Below are positions 54,493 through 63,366 of a stretch of DNA of 64,000 nucleotides, piece after piece. The notes beneath the pieces are model-generated. The model saw only the letters and a list, made by a program, of their open reading frames with translations. It was not told the DNA's origin and ran no database searches. Positions within the stretch are counted from its first letter, which is position 1. Each line of letters starts with the position of its first letter. Made by a program: the position numbers and the translations under genes. Origin of the DNA: JAKZVK01 sp965248255 (GTDB lineage: Bacteria; Acidobacteriota; Terriglobia; Bryobacterales; UBA6623); contig CBDFIW010000004.1 in the NCBI GenBank assembly GCA_965248255.1, forward strand, positions 1,798,001 through 1,862,000, read 5' to 3'.

Positions 54493-55218
54493 TTGAATCG
54501 GAGTGTGAAGCTTTTTCGCGTGCGGCGCCGAGCGAGGACACGGCGTCCGGCCCATGGTCGTTTGCGGCGGGCTGTGCTGCTAGGGCTCTCGGTTGTGGGC
54601 GGGTTCTACGGGCTTTGCACGCTGAACCTGCTCTACCTTCGGTGGGACGACCCCACCTTTACCGCCGTGCAGGCCCAGCGGCGAATCGAGTCCTGGTTTT
54701 GCTCCGGCTCCTACGAGAAAAGCAGCGAGTTCCTACCCTTGGAGCGAATCCCTCTGCACGTTCAGCGAGCCTTCATTGCCGCCGAGGACATGGGTTTCTA
54801 CGACCACGGAGGCGTTGACTGGGCCGAGCTCAAAAAGATCTGGACCGAAGACCGCCGCGGCGGCCCCTTGCGCGGCGGCTCGACCATCTCGCAGCAGCTT
54901 GTCAAGAACCTTTTCTTGACCACTCACCGGTCCGTCATTCGGAAGGTAGTGGAGTTCACGCTCGTTCCCCTCGCCGAGGGTGTTCTTTCGAAGGAGCGAA
55001 TCCTGGAGCTTTATCTCAACGTGATCGAATGGGGCCCGGGCGTCTACGGCGTGGAGGCGGCGGCCCGCTATCACTACAGCGTGTCGGCCTCGGATCTGAC
55101 TCGTGACCAAGTCACCCGGTTGGCCGCTTGCATCCCCGCACCTCGCACCCGCAAGCCGCATCAGATGAACAGCTACAGTAAGGAAATTCTTCGGCGGATG
55201 AAACTTCGCGGGTGGTAG
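54493..55218 (+). CDS. mtgA: Monofunctional biosynthetic peptidoglycan transglycosylase
   Basis: GT51 enzyme that polymerises lipid II into glycan strands. 241 residues; an Arg-rich cytoplasmic start and a transmembrane helix (AVLLGLSVVGGFYGLCTLNL) precede the domain. Catalytic Glu in FIAAEDMGFYDHGGVDW, then GGSTISQQLVKNLFL, the KERILELYLNVIEWGPGVYG block and GVEAAARYHYSVSASDL. There is no transpeptidase domain. Start is TTG 54493 or GTG 54505. It is transcribed divergently from the symporter gene. Confidence 0.95.
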   Translation: MNRSVKLFRVRRRARTRRPAHGRLRRAVLLGLSVVGGFYGLCTLNLLYLRWDDPTFTAVQAQRRIESWFCSGSYEKSSEFLPLERIPLHVQRAFIAAEDMGFYDHGGVDWAELKKIWTEDRRGGPLRGGSTISQQLVKNLFLTTHRSVIRKVVEFTLVPLAEGVLSKERILELYLNVIEWGPGVYGVEAAARYHYSVSASDLTRDQVTRLAACIPAPRTRKPHQMNSYSKEILRRMKLRGW

Positions 55219-55350
55219 CAAAACGGACGGGAACCGGGCTTCGGGGAAACCGGGCTTTGAACGACAACAGGTTGCGGGATCGTGAGGGTGCTGACCCACG
55301 CCTCCGTCCAAGCTTGCTCTGCTGTTGTGAAACGAAACGCAACGACCCGA

Positions 55351-55722
55351 TCAAGCCTTGGTAATCTGGCCCTGTCCGTTGGTAGGATGGGCTGCTTCCG
55401 GGTCGGACGATTCTTGAAGACGGGCTATCATGGCCGACGACAAGTCCGTCGAGGGCGCCTGTGACTGTTGCTTGGGAACGCCAGGCAGCCGGCGCTCTGG
55501 CTCCGAACGGCCAGGAGGCTTAGTTCGCAGTGCAAACCACAAGGTCCCGATCCCAACTGCGAACAGCAATCCCGGGACCAGGTTGCCAGGCAATACCTGG
55601 GCCAGAGTATGCAACGGCCAAAGCGGTACGTCGTGAATGCCGCGCAGATAGGTTACGGTGGCGAAGACGATCGACACCGAGCCGATCAATACACCGACGA
55701 TGCCAGGTAGTGATCTCATCAT
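55351..55722 (-). CDS. Small two-helix membrane protein of unknown function
   Basis: 123 residues from ATG 55722 (or ATG 55719). Two hydrophobic helices at about residues 5-27 (LPGIVGVLIGSVSIVFATVT) and 45-65 (LVPGLLFAVGIGTLWFALRT) are followed by a hydrophilic, Pro/Gln/Ser-rich tail. GGAAG precedes the start. I do not recognise the family. Helix composition and a plausible start make it more likely real than not. Confidence 0.5.
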   Translation of the reverse strand: MMRSLPGIVGVLIGSVSIVFATVTYLRGIHDVPLWPLHTLAQVLPGNLVPGLLFAVGIGTLWFALRTKPPGRSEPERRLPGVPKQQSQAPSTDLSSAMIARLQESSDPEAAHPTNGQGQITKA

Positions 55723-56022
55723 CTTCCGAGTCTTTCCCGGAACTCCGAGTACGGGCGGTCAAATAGTCTATGGCTATTTTATCATCGGCGCTGCCACGAC
55801 GGCTGTAGAGATTGCACTTGACACACGGTAGGGGATGATGACACTAAACCCCCCAAGAAGTATTCCCGAGGGGCCGAGCAAACTCTGGGCGGGTTGGCTA
55901 GACCTTAGGTCTTACTGAGACAGTACTTTCGGCCCGCTTCCGGCCGCGCGAGGGCCGGGCTTCGGCCATCGTCGCTCAGTGATTCGACGAGACTGGAGCT
56001 GCGAGAGGAGAGTGGAGAACCC
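55723..56022. other. Gene-free stretch before the FAD oxidoreductase
   Basis: 300 bases between divergent genes. It has an AT-rich island at 55762-55785 that may hold promoters. The oxidoreductase start follows AGAGGAGAGTGGAGAACCC. Nothing else is visible. Confidence 0.4.
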
Positions 56023-57201
56023 ATGAGGAAAACAGCAGACGTAGTCGTGATCGGGGGCGGCGTGATGGGGACCGCTGCCGCCTATGAGTTGTCGCGCCGC
56101 GGGGCCGGAACCGTCGTCCTGCTCGAGAAGTCGTCGCTGGGCTCCGGGTCGAGCGGCAAGTCGGGTGCCAACGTTCGGCAACACTACTCGCATGCCCTGA
56201 CGGCTTCGATGGCGCAGTATGGCTTGCGGTTCTTCGAGCGCTTCTCCGACGAGCTGGGCGGGCCGGAAGTCTTCACCCGGGCGGGCTTGGCGATGATCGT
56301 TCCGTCCGACCAGCGTGCGCACCTCGAAGCCAATGTCGATCTGCAACAGAAGCTCGGCATCAAAGTAGGCCTCATCTCGCAAGCCGAAATGCAATCGATC
56401 GACCCCGGCGTGGTGCTAGGTGAAAACGAGGTCTTCGCCTTTGAATCCGAGGCGGGCTATGTGGATCCGTTGCAGGTAGTGATTTCTTTCGCTGAGAATG
56501 CGCGGCGGCGAGGAGTTGAAATCTGTGAGGGTGTCCCCGCCAGCGGCATCGAGGTGGAGGGTGGACGCATTGCTGCCGTTTCAACACCTGGTGGAAGGAT
56601 TGCGACCCGCGCCGTCGTGCTGGCCGCGGGGCCCTGGGCGTCGCGGCTCGTGAGCCCACTCGGTGTCGACTTGCCAGTCCGCCCCTGCCGCACGCAGATC
56701 GCGCTGCTGCGGCGTCCCTGTCGAGGTGAGACGCCGCGGCCGATCTATGGCGACTTCGCCAACCAAATCTACTTTCGCGCCATGCCGGGCGATCAACTCC
56801 ATCTCGGCAACATCGACCCTCGAGAAGAACGAGCCGAGGTCGATCCCGACAACTACAACGAGGTAGCGGACCGCCAGTTCGTTTCCGAACTCCGAGACAA
56901 GCTATACAATCGCTACCCCTCGATGCGAAACGGTGTGGGCCGCGGCGGCTACGGCGCGCTCTACTCGGTCACCCCCGACTGGCACCCGATCATCGACGGG
57001 TTGCCGGGCGTCGAGGACGCGGTGTGCGCGGCGGGGTTTAGCGGCCATGGCTTCAAGATGTCGCCCGCCGTCAGCAAGCTGATTGGAGAGATGGTGCTCG
57101 ACGGAGGCCCGAAAACCTTCGACATCCACCCGCTAAGGGCGTCGCGCTTTGCCGAGGGGGAACGGTTCGGCAGTCAGCGGGCCTACACTGTGATGGGTTG
57201 A
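56023..57201 (+). CDS. FAD-dependent oxidoreductase (DAO/sarcosine-oxidase-beta-like)
   Basis: 392 residues of the D-amino-acid/sarcosine oxidase family. N-terminal FAD-binding VVVIGGGVMGTAAAYELSRR (GxGxxG) is followed by LLEKSSLGSGSSGKSGANVR. A second strand, VVLAAGPWASRLVSPLGVDL, is typical of the family, and the C-terminal AAGFSGHGFKMSPAVSKLIG is the family FAD-closing motif. The enzyme class oxidises amines or N-methyl amino acids; substrate unknown. It follows a ribosome-binding site and stands alone. Confidence 0.9.
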   Translation: MRKTADVVVIGGGVMGTAAAYELSRRGAGTVVLLEKSSLGSGSSGKSGANVRQHYSHALTASMAQYGLRFFERFSDELGGPEVFTRAGLAMIVPSDQRAHLEANVDLQQKLGIKVGLISQAEMQSIDPGVVLGENEVFAFESEAGYVDPLQVVISFAENARRRGVEICEGVPASGIEVEGGRIAAVSTPGGRIATRAVVLAAGPWASRLVSPLGVDLPVRPCRTQIALLRRPCRGETPRPIYGDFANQIYFRAMPGDQLHLGNIDPREERAEVDPDNYNEVADRQFVSELRDKLYNRYPSMRNGVGRGGYGALYSVTPDWHPIIDGLPGVEDAVCAAGFSGHGFKMSPAVSKLIGEMVLDGGPKTFDIHPLRASRFAEGERFGSQRAYTVMG

Positions 57202-57351
57202 AAATGACCACTTGACCGGTCGGGGCCGGGGTCAGGTGCCGATGATTCAGCACCCAGTCGCCTCGCACAAGAGGGCCGCACCCCCCGTCCGACTTCCCCG
57301 CCCGTCAGTGGCTGGACGGCGCCGGTGGTACGCTATCGGCCGGAGGCACTC

Positions 57352-58458
57352 ATGACACCAGCCCGTAGGTTGCTACCTTCACTCCTCATCTGCTGCGCCC
57401 TTGTTCTCTCGGGGCCTGCCCCCCGGTCGGGAGCCGAGCCACAGGGGTCGGAACCATCGTTTGAGGTGACCCACGTGGCCAAGTGGCCAAGACGGCGCTT
57501 CGGTTATCGCGGCATGCCCGGTGATATCGAGCTGCTCAAAGACGGTCGTCTGTTGCTGGCCTACACCTCCTCGGATCCGGAGGGCCGGCTGCTCGGCCAC
57601 TACTCGAACGACCAGGGCAAGACGTGGGGACCGAAGTTCACGCTCCTCGAGAAACCCCCGGAAGGCGAAGGCGCATACTACGGCCACCCCAGCTTCCTCC
57701 GGCTCGCCAGCGGGCAACTGCTCATGTCCTACATCTACGTCTCGGGCTCGCTGCCCCGCTACGGGCAGAGTTACTACCGCCGCTCGAACGATGAGGGACG
57801 CACCTGGAGCGAGCAGTTTGTGATGACGCCGCGTCCCGGGTACCAACTGGTGCACAACGACAAGCTCGTGCAGCTTTCTTCGGGACGCATCCTCGCGCCC
57901 GTCGAATACGAACTCACCGAAGAAGGCGGCGATCATCGGGGCTTCGTCAGCTACGTCTTCTATTCCGACGACAACGCCTTGAGCTGGCGGATGAGTAAGA
58001 ACATGGTGAACGTGCTCCCAGTCGAGGCCCAAGAGCCGCACGTCATCGAGCTGAAAGACGGACGCCTGATGATGCTCTGCCGCACGTACAGTGGCTATGT
58101 CGTGCGGTCGTATTCACGAGACCAAGGGGCAACCTGGTCCGCGGGCGAACACCTCCGCGGGTTGAAGCTGCCTCCCAATTCGTCCGCCCTCAACGTGAAG
58201 CGAATTCCGTCCACCGGCGACCTGCTTCTGTTGCGTTGCAGCAGCGGGGTCGAAAGACGCCGCACGCCTTTCGTCTCGGCGATTTCCAAGGACGACGGCG
58301 ACACATGGACCCACGAGCGCGTGATCCTGGGCGACCCCAACGACGACTACGGCTATCCCAGTCTGCTCTTTCTTGGCGACGACACCGTCATCAGCTTCCA
58401 CAAACGCGACGGGCTCCACGTCGCCCGCATTGGCATCGACTGGTTCTACGGCGATTGA
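57352..58458 (+). CDS. Secreted BNR-repeat sialidase-like protein
   Basis: 368 residues from ATG 57352, preceded by GGAGG. A signal peptide ends near RSGA. Several Asp-boxes mark the six-bladed propeller: SNDQGKTWG, SNDEGRTWS, SRDQGATWS and SKDDGDTWT, plus a degenerate SDDNALSW. Sialidase family members also show RRFGYRGMPGDIELLKDG and LMMLCRTYSGYVVRSYS. Whether it is an active exo-sialidase cannot be judged, because the Arg triad and Asp were not fully traced. Probably acts on glycans outside the cell. Confidence 0.82.
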   Translation: MTPARRLLPSLLICCALVLSGPAPRSGAEPQGSEPSFEVTHVAKWPRRRFGYRGMPGDIELLKDGRLLLAYTSSDPEGRLLGHYSNDQGKTWGPKFTLLEKPPEGEGAYYGHPSFLRLASGQLLMSYIYVSGSLPRYGQSYYRRSNDEGRTWSEQFVMTPRPGYQLVHNDKLVQLSSGRILAPVEYELTEEGGDHRGFVSYVFYSDDNALSWRMSKNMVNVLPVEAQEPHVIELKDGRLMMLCRTYSGYVVRSYSRDQGATWSAGEHLRGLKLPPNSSALNVKRIPSTGDLLLLRCSSGVERRRTPFVSAISKDDGDTWTHERVILGDPNDDYGYPSLLFLGDDTVISFHKRDGLHVARIGIDWFYGD

Positions 58459-58639
58459 GCCAATAGCTGTATTCGCCCCGGCCGAGACGTGACAGTTATG
58501 GGGCGGTCCGCGGACCTCCGGTTCCACAACTCGGGACACTCGATCCCACCACGCCGCCGACCCCGGGGCCTGGACTGCCGGGCCATGTTGGCAATCCGCG
58601 CAGCCGATAGAATAGGACTTAGCAGAGCGTGTCACAAGT

Positions 58640-58750
58640 TCGGTCACGTATCCCAGAGAGGCATCTGCCATCGTGGGCGTCTCGGGCACGACATGCCGTG
58701 CCCCTACATGGCGAACCGAAACGTAACCGTACTTGCGAAATACACTACTT
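58640..58750 (-). repeat. Dispersed repeat (family B) before the S55 gene
   Basis: The block around 58681-58744 contains the palindrome GGGCACGACATGCCGTGCCC and, in reverse complement, TACGGTTACGTTTCGGTTCG then CCATGTAGGGGC, matching 9316-9370. The in-frame upstream extension of the S55 gene falls within this repeat, which supports a start at 58755 rather than 58629. Confidence 0.6.
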
Positions 58751-58754
58751 AGCT

Positions 58755-60575
58755 GTGACTAGATTCATCCTGCTGCTGGTTGCATGCCTAGCCGCTTTCC
58801 CGGCGTGGGCCGCGGACCTGCTGCCGCTCGACGAGGTCCGTCCGGGTGCGAAGGGCGTGGGCCGGACGGTCCTGGCCGGCGACGAGGTCCGGGAGTTCGA
58901 AGTCGAGATCCTCGGGGTGCTTGAAAACGTGGCGCCGGGCCAGTCTCTGATTCTGGCTCGCCTGTCGGGGGCCGGGTTCGAGAAAACCGGCGTGATCGCG
59001 GGCATGAGTGGGAGCCCGGTCTTCCTCAACGGCAAGCTCGCCGGGGCGGTGGCTTATTCGTTCCCGTTCTCGACCGAACCCATCGCGGGGATTCGGCCGA
59101 TTGGTGAAATGATCGGGGCGCTCGGAGAAGCGGCCGACGTCCCGCAAGCCCAGGCCCGCGGAGGCTTGGCCCAGGTGCTCTTGGCGGATGGCAGCGTGGG
59201 CGAACGCTTCGTGCCCCGCGAATTCGCACCCGGGGCGGAGCTGGATCTTCATCCGCCATCCCCTCTGCCCGCTCCCTCCGGCCGGCGAATGCTGCCCATC
59301 GCCGCGCCGGTGGCGCTGGCCGGCTTCTCGGAGAGAACGTTCGAGGTCTTTGGACCGCGGCTGCGGAAACTCGGCCTGCGGCCTCTCCAAGGCGTAGGCG
59401 GGCGGACGCCCGGGGATGCAGCGGCCTCTGAGGCAGGTCTAAAGCCAGGTTCGATGATCCATGTCGCCCTCATCGAAGGCGACATGGAGTTGAGCGCGTC
59501 CGGGACCGTGACGCACATCGACGGCGACCGCATCTATGCTTTCGGGCACCGTTTTCTTTCGAGCGGGCCGACCGAGATGCCGTTCCTGGCGTCGTCGGTG
59601 ATCGCGGTCGTGCCCAATCTGAACAGCTCCTTCAAGATCTCCGGATCCGGGCCTCGCTTGGGCGCTATTACACAGGACCGCAGCGCCGGGATAGCGGGCC
59701 GGTTGGGACGGGCTGCTGCGATGGCTCCACTCGACCTCGATCTGCAGTCCGGCAGCGGCTTTGAACGCCGCTACAGCATACAGTTAGTGCGTGACCGGTT
59801 TCTGACGCCCTTCCTGCTCCAGATGGCAGTCTTCTCGGCCGTTGACAGCACCGAGCGGCAACTAGGTTCGTCGAGCTTTCGTTTGCGGGGCCAAGTGGAA
59901 TTCGAAGGCGACGTTCCGCCGCTGCGGCTAGACAACATGTTCACCGGGCCGACCGGCGTGTCGCTCCAGGTGGCGACGGCGACCGCCGTGCCGTTGGCCT
60001 TCGTGTTCGAGAGCGGGTCCGAGAACCTCAAACCTGCGAGGATTCAGCTCAGCATCGAATCGATCGACGAGGAACGGCGGCTGGAAATTGATCGCGGCTG
60101 GGCCGGCAAGACGCGCGTGCGACCGGGTGAGGAAGTTGAGCTTGCCGCCGCTCTGCGCGACGTCCGAGGCGGCGAGCAGATCCTAAAGACGACGTTCCGG
60201 GTGCCTATCGGGGCCCGGCCCGGCAATCTCCAGGTCTCGTTTTCCGACGCGACGTCGCTCAACCTGCTCGAGTGGAGGAGCTTCGCCACGCCCCGCCGCG
60301 CCGGCGAGTTGAACCGGCTGGTCCGAGCCGTCAATCGGCTGCGGCGCAACGACCACCTCTATATCCGCGTATGGCGATCGGCGCAGACCTTCCTGCTCAA
60401 CAGCGAGCGGCTGCCTTCGCCGCCGGCATCGGTGGCCAATCTGCTGACCAAGCCGGGCGCCGCGGCGGGACGCGTCGAAACCGACTGGCACACGACGCTG
60501 GCGGAGTTCGAGCTGGGTAGCCTCGACAACGTCGTCCACGGAAGCGTCACCATCCCTCTTACGGTTTCTGAATGA
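58755..60575 (+). CDS. Secreted peptidase S55 (SpoIVB-like) protein
   Basis: 606 residues from GTG 58755; the signal peptide is FILLLVACLAAFPAWA. The Ser block comes first: FEVEILGVLENVAPGQSLIL, then GVIAGMSGSPVFLNGKLAGA (Ser near residue 85), matching the end of SpoIVB. A PDZ-like segment follows (residues about 185-245), then the His block SGTVTHIDGDRIYAFGHRFL (His265) and LGAITQDRSAGIAGRLG, matching the middle of SpoIVB. The order is thus reversed relative to SpoIVB. A long C-terminal extension is unassigned. The ATGA overlap with the next gene implies coupling. Likely periplasmic peptidase or scaffold. Confidence 0.8.
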   Translation: MTRFILLLVACLAAFPAWAADLLPLDEVRPGAKGVGRTVLAGDEVREFEVEILGVLENVAPGQSLILARLSGAGFEKTGVIAGMSGSPVFLNGKLAGAVAYSFPFSTEPIAGIRPIGEMIGALGEAADVPQAQARGGLAQVLLADGSVGERFVPREFAPGAELDLHPPSPLPAPSGRRMLPIAAPVALAGFSERTFEVFGPRLRKLGLRPLQGVGGRTPGDAAASEAGLKPGSMIHVALIEGDMELSASGTVTHIDGDRIYAFGHRFLSSGPTEMPFLASSVIAVVPNLNSSFKISGSGPRLGAITQDRSAGIAGRLGRAAAMAPLDLDLQSGSGFERRYSIQLVRDRFLTPFLLQMAVFSAVDSTERQLGSSSFRLRGQVEFEGDVPPLRLDNMFTGPTGVSLQVATATAVPLAFVFESGSENLKPARIQLSIESIDEERRLEIDRGWAGKTRVRPGEEVELAAALRDVRGGEQILKTTFRVPIGARPGNLQVSFSDATSLNLLEWRSFATPRRAGELNRLVRAVNRLRRNDHLYIRVWRSAQTFLLNSERLPSPPASVANLLTKPGAAAGRVETDWHTTLAEFELGSLDNVVHGSVTIPLTVSE

Positions 60576-62896
60576 ACCTTCGACTCGGCTTGGCTCACAT
60601 CGGCGCGTTGTTTTTCTGCGTGTTGGTGATTTCTCTCCTGGCGGGGCGGGCGGGGGCCGCGTCGACGCAAGTGTGGGAAATGAGCGAGTACAAGGATTTC
60701 CTTGGCGGCAAGTTCGACAACATCTCGTTGAGCCACGACGGGCGGCTGGCGCCGGCGCCTCGACTCGAGACCGTCTTTTCGTCCGAGCAGCCGATTGTGT
60801 GGTGCGCGGCGGAGGCTCCGGATGGGTCGATCTACTTGGGCACCGGCCACCAGGGCCACGTCTATCGCATCGGCTCGAAGGGCAAGAGCAAGCTCTTTTG
60901 GAAAGCTCCCGAGGTTGAGGTGTTCGCGATCGCAGTCGCGCCCGACGGCGGCGTCTACGCCGGAACTTCACCCCACGGCAAGGTGTATCGCCTCCTGAAG
61001 AACGGCAAGGCCGAGGTGGTGTTCGATCCCACAGAGACCTACATCTGGTCGCTGGTTTTTTCGCAAGGCAACGAAGGGAGGGAAGGTTTCGGGGGCGCCG
61101 AGGCACTGTTTGCCGCGACGGGTGATCAAGGCAAGATCTATCGCTTGACTCCGAACGGGAAGGGCGAGGTGTACTACGAAACCGGACAGCGGCACGTCGT
61201 AAGCCTGGCTCTCGACCGAGAAGGCCTGCTGCTGGCGGGAACCGACCCCAACGGCATCCTGTACCGAATTGAGGCGAAGGGAAAGGCGTTCACGCTATAC
61301 GATTCGGATTTGCCGGAGATCCGCGGGCTCGAAGTCGGTCCGGAGGGCGAGATCTACGCCGCGGCGATGGGTGGCGGAGCCTCTCAGATCACGCAGTCGG
61401 TCCCGGCGGCTGCTTTCTCGACGACGACCTCGCCGGGCGCCGGTGTGAGCGTGTCGGTTTCGCCGGGCGGGGGGCCGGGCCTGGATAAAGCCCAACCCGC
61501 TCAGGCGACGGCGCAGGCGGCGCCCCAGGCATCGGTCGCCATCTCACAGCCTGTAATCTCCTACGCGGGGATGGAGAAGGCGGCGCTGCTGCGGGTGGAG
61601 TCGGACCTCAGCGTGCGAAAGCTCTGGAGTTCGAAGCAAGAAAACCTGCTCGCGCTTAGACAGGTCGAGTTCGATGGTTTTCGGTTGCTTTTCGCCACCG
61701 ACCGCCGCGGTAGGATTTACGGCCTCAACGACGACCGCGAGGTGACGCTCGTCGCGGAGGTCGATCAGGAGCAGGTGACGCAGCTCCTGACAGGCAAACC
61801 AGGTCTGACGATTACGACGGCTCACTCCGGCAAGCTCTTTCGACTCGAGCCCAGCCGCGCCGAGCAAGGGGTATACGAGTCACCGGCTCACGACGCCGGG
61901 TCGGTCGCCCGCTGGGGGCAGATCTCCTGGCGGGGCACGATGCAGGAGGGCACGCCGATCGAGTTCCGCACGCGTAGCGGCAATTCGGCACGGCCCGACG
62001 CGACCTGGAGTGAGTGGTCCGCGCCGGATGAGCCGCGGCCGGGTGCCTGGACCAGCGCGCGGATCCAGTCGCCCCCAGCACGCTACCTGCAGTGGCGAGC
62101 GACCTTGCGCGGATCGGACGAGGCGTCGGCGGGCGTCGGCGGCGTCCGCGTGACCTACCTGCCACAGAACCAAGCGCCGGTGATCGACAGCGTCGAGGCG
62201 TCAACCGCGGCAGCCGCCGAGACAGCCACCCCAACTACGCCTGCGGCCGCTACCAGCATCGGCGCGGCCTCAGCGGCCGCCTTTAGCATCACCGTGACAG
62301 ATACGGGCGAAGTCAGCACCTCTGACTCCAAGGGCACGAAGGCCAAGACGGTCCGGGGTGGCGCGCGGCAGCTTCTGAAGGTTGCATGGAAAGCCTATGA
62401 CCCCGACAGCGACAAGTTGACGGCGACGGTTGGATTTCGCGGCGAGGGTGAGACGAGTTGGAAGACGATAAAGAAGAACGTGAAGGGAAAGGAGCTTTCG
62501 ATCGATAGCGACGCCTTGGCGGACGGCACGTACCGCTTTCGCGTCGAGGTTTCCGACAGCTCCGCCAATCCGCCCGATCAAGCCCTATCAACACGACGGA
62601 TCAGTGAGCCGGTTGTGATCGACCACACGCCTCCTGCGGTTCGGTTGGCGAGCACGAACGAACGATCGCCGGTTCGCTTCGAGGCGGAAGACAGGGCATC
62701 GATCTTGCAACAGGCCGAGTATTCGATCGATGCCGGTCCGTGGGTGCCGGTTCAGTCCGACGATGGCATCGTTGATTCGCTCGCCGAGACGTTCACGATC
62801 CGGCTGGGGGATTTGGAACAGGGCGAGCATTTGATCACCTTACGGGTCCGAGACCGTACGGGGAACGCCGGGCTGGGCAAGGCGGTCGTCCCTTAG
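60572..62896 (+). CDS. Secreted propeller-like protein, coupled to the S55 gene
   Basis: 774 residues, signal peptide ending near GRAGA. Residues about 60-420 contain propeller-like repeats, for example EAPDGSIYLGTGHQGHVYRI, VAPDGGVYAGTSPHGKVYRL and AATGDQGKIYRLTPNGKGEV (six or seven similar units), followed by a beta-sandwich C-terminus (DSDKLTATVGFRGEG, DGTYRFRVEVSDSSANPPDQ). The start ATG overlaps the S55 TGA by 4 bp, so the two form one operon. It may present or sense substrates for the S55 protein; this is inference only. Confidence 0.75.
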   Translation: MNLRLGLAHIGALFFCVLVISLLAGRAGAASTQVWEMSEYKDFLGGKFDNISLSHDGRLAPAPRLETVFSSEQPIVWCAAEAPDGSIYLGTGHQGHVYRIGSKGKSKLFWKAPEVEVFAIAVAPDGGVYAGTSPHGKVYRLLKNGKAEVVFDPTETYIWSLVFSQGNEGREGFGGAEALFAATGDQGKIYRLTPNGKGEVYYETGQRHVVSLALDREGLLLAGTDPNGILYRIEAKGKAFTLYDSDLPEIRGLEVGPEGEIYAAAMGGGASQITQSVPAAAFSTTTSPGAGVSVSVSPGGGPGLDKAQPAQATAQAAPQASVAISQPVISYAGMEKAALLRVESDLSVRKLWSSKQENLLALRQVEFDGFRLLFATDRRGRIYGLNDDREVTLVAEVDQEQVTQLLTGKPGLTITTAHSGKLFRLEPSRAEQGVYESPAHDAGSVARWGQISWRGTMQEGTPIEFRTRSGNSARPDATWSEWSAPDEPRPGAWTSARIQSPPARYLQWRATLRGSDEASAGVGGVRVTYLPQNQAPVIDSVEASTAAAAETATPTTPAAATSIGAASAAAFSITVTDTGEVSTSDSKGTKAKTVRGGARQLLKVAWKAYDPDSDKLTATVGFRGEGETSWKTIKKNVKGKELSIDSDALADGTYRFRVEVSDSSANPPDQALSTRRISEPVVIDHTPPAVRLASTNERSPVRFEAEDRASILQQAEYSIDAGPWVPVQSDDGIVDSLAETFTIRLGDLEQGEHLITLRVRDRTGNAGLGKAVVP

Positions 62897-62962
62897 CGTT
62901 GAAGGCGCGAAGGACTCTCTAGCGGCGCCGCATGCCGTGCCAGCAGCTAGGGGAACAAAAGC

Positions 62963-63349
62963 TTGTCCGACTACACCGAAGAGCACTCCAAGGCCGGCCT
63001 CGACGCCGAGCTTCCCGCGCTCGAAACTTGGCCGAATCAGTTCAAGGGCTACCGCATCAAGGTCGAGATGCCCGAGTTCACCTCGGTGTGTCCCAAGACC
63101 GGTTTGCCTGACTTCGGTAAGCTCACCCTCGAATACGAACCCGGCGATCTGTGTATCGAGTTGAGGTCCCTGAAGCACTACGTCCTGGCCTACCGCAACC
63201 TGGGCATCTTTTACGAGAACGTCGTGAACCGCTTCCTGCAGGATGTCGTGAAGGCTATTAATCCTGTTTGGGCTCGAGTCGAAGGCGACTTCACGCCTCG
63301 CGGTGGACTGCAAACAACGGTGCAAGCCGAGCACCAAGCGGAAATGTAA
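62963..63349 (+). CDS. queF: NADPH-dependent 7-cyano-7-deazaguanine reductase QueF
   Basis: Reduces preQ0 to preQ1 in queuosine synthesis. 128 residues, the short (unimodular) QueF type. The catalytic Cys is in MPEFTSVCPKTGLPDFGKL; the downstream core EPGDLCIELRSLKHYVLAYR and LGIFYENVVNRFLQDVV matches the family, including the conserved Glu and His region. The likely start is TTG 62963 after GGGGAACAAAAGC; no ATG fits in frame. No other queuosine genes adjoin. The IS110 copy begins 18 bases after its stop. Confidence 0.93.
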   Translation: MSDYTEEHSKAGLDAELPALETWPNQFKGYRIKVEMPEFTSVCPKTGLPDFGKLTLEYEPGDLCIELRSLKHYVLAYRNLGIFYENVVNRFLQDVVKAINPVWARVEGDFTPRGGLQTTVQAEHQAEM

Positions 63350-63366
63350 GAAAGTGGGAGGAAGTG

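Noticed and set aside
60183..61106. 307-codon minus-strand frame
   Set aside because: Antisense to the S55 and propeller genes; Arg/Pro-rich with no domain.
62897..62962. PreQ1 riboswitch before queF
   Set aside because: Only 66 bases upstream and no recognisable preQ1 aptamer core.
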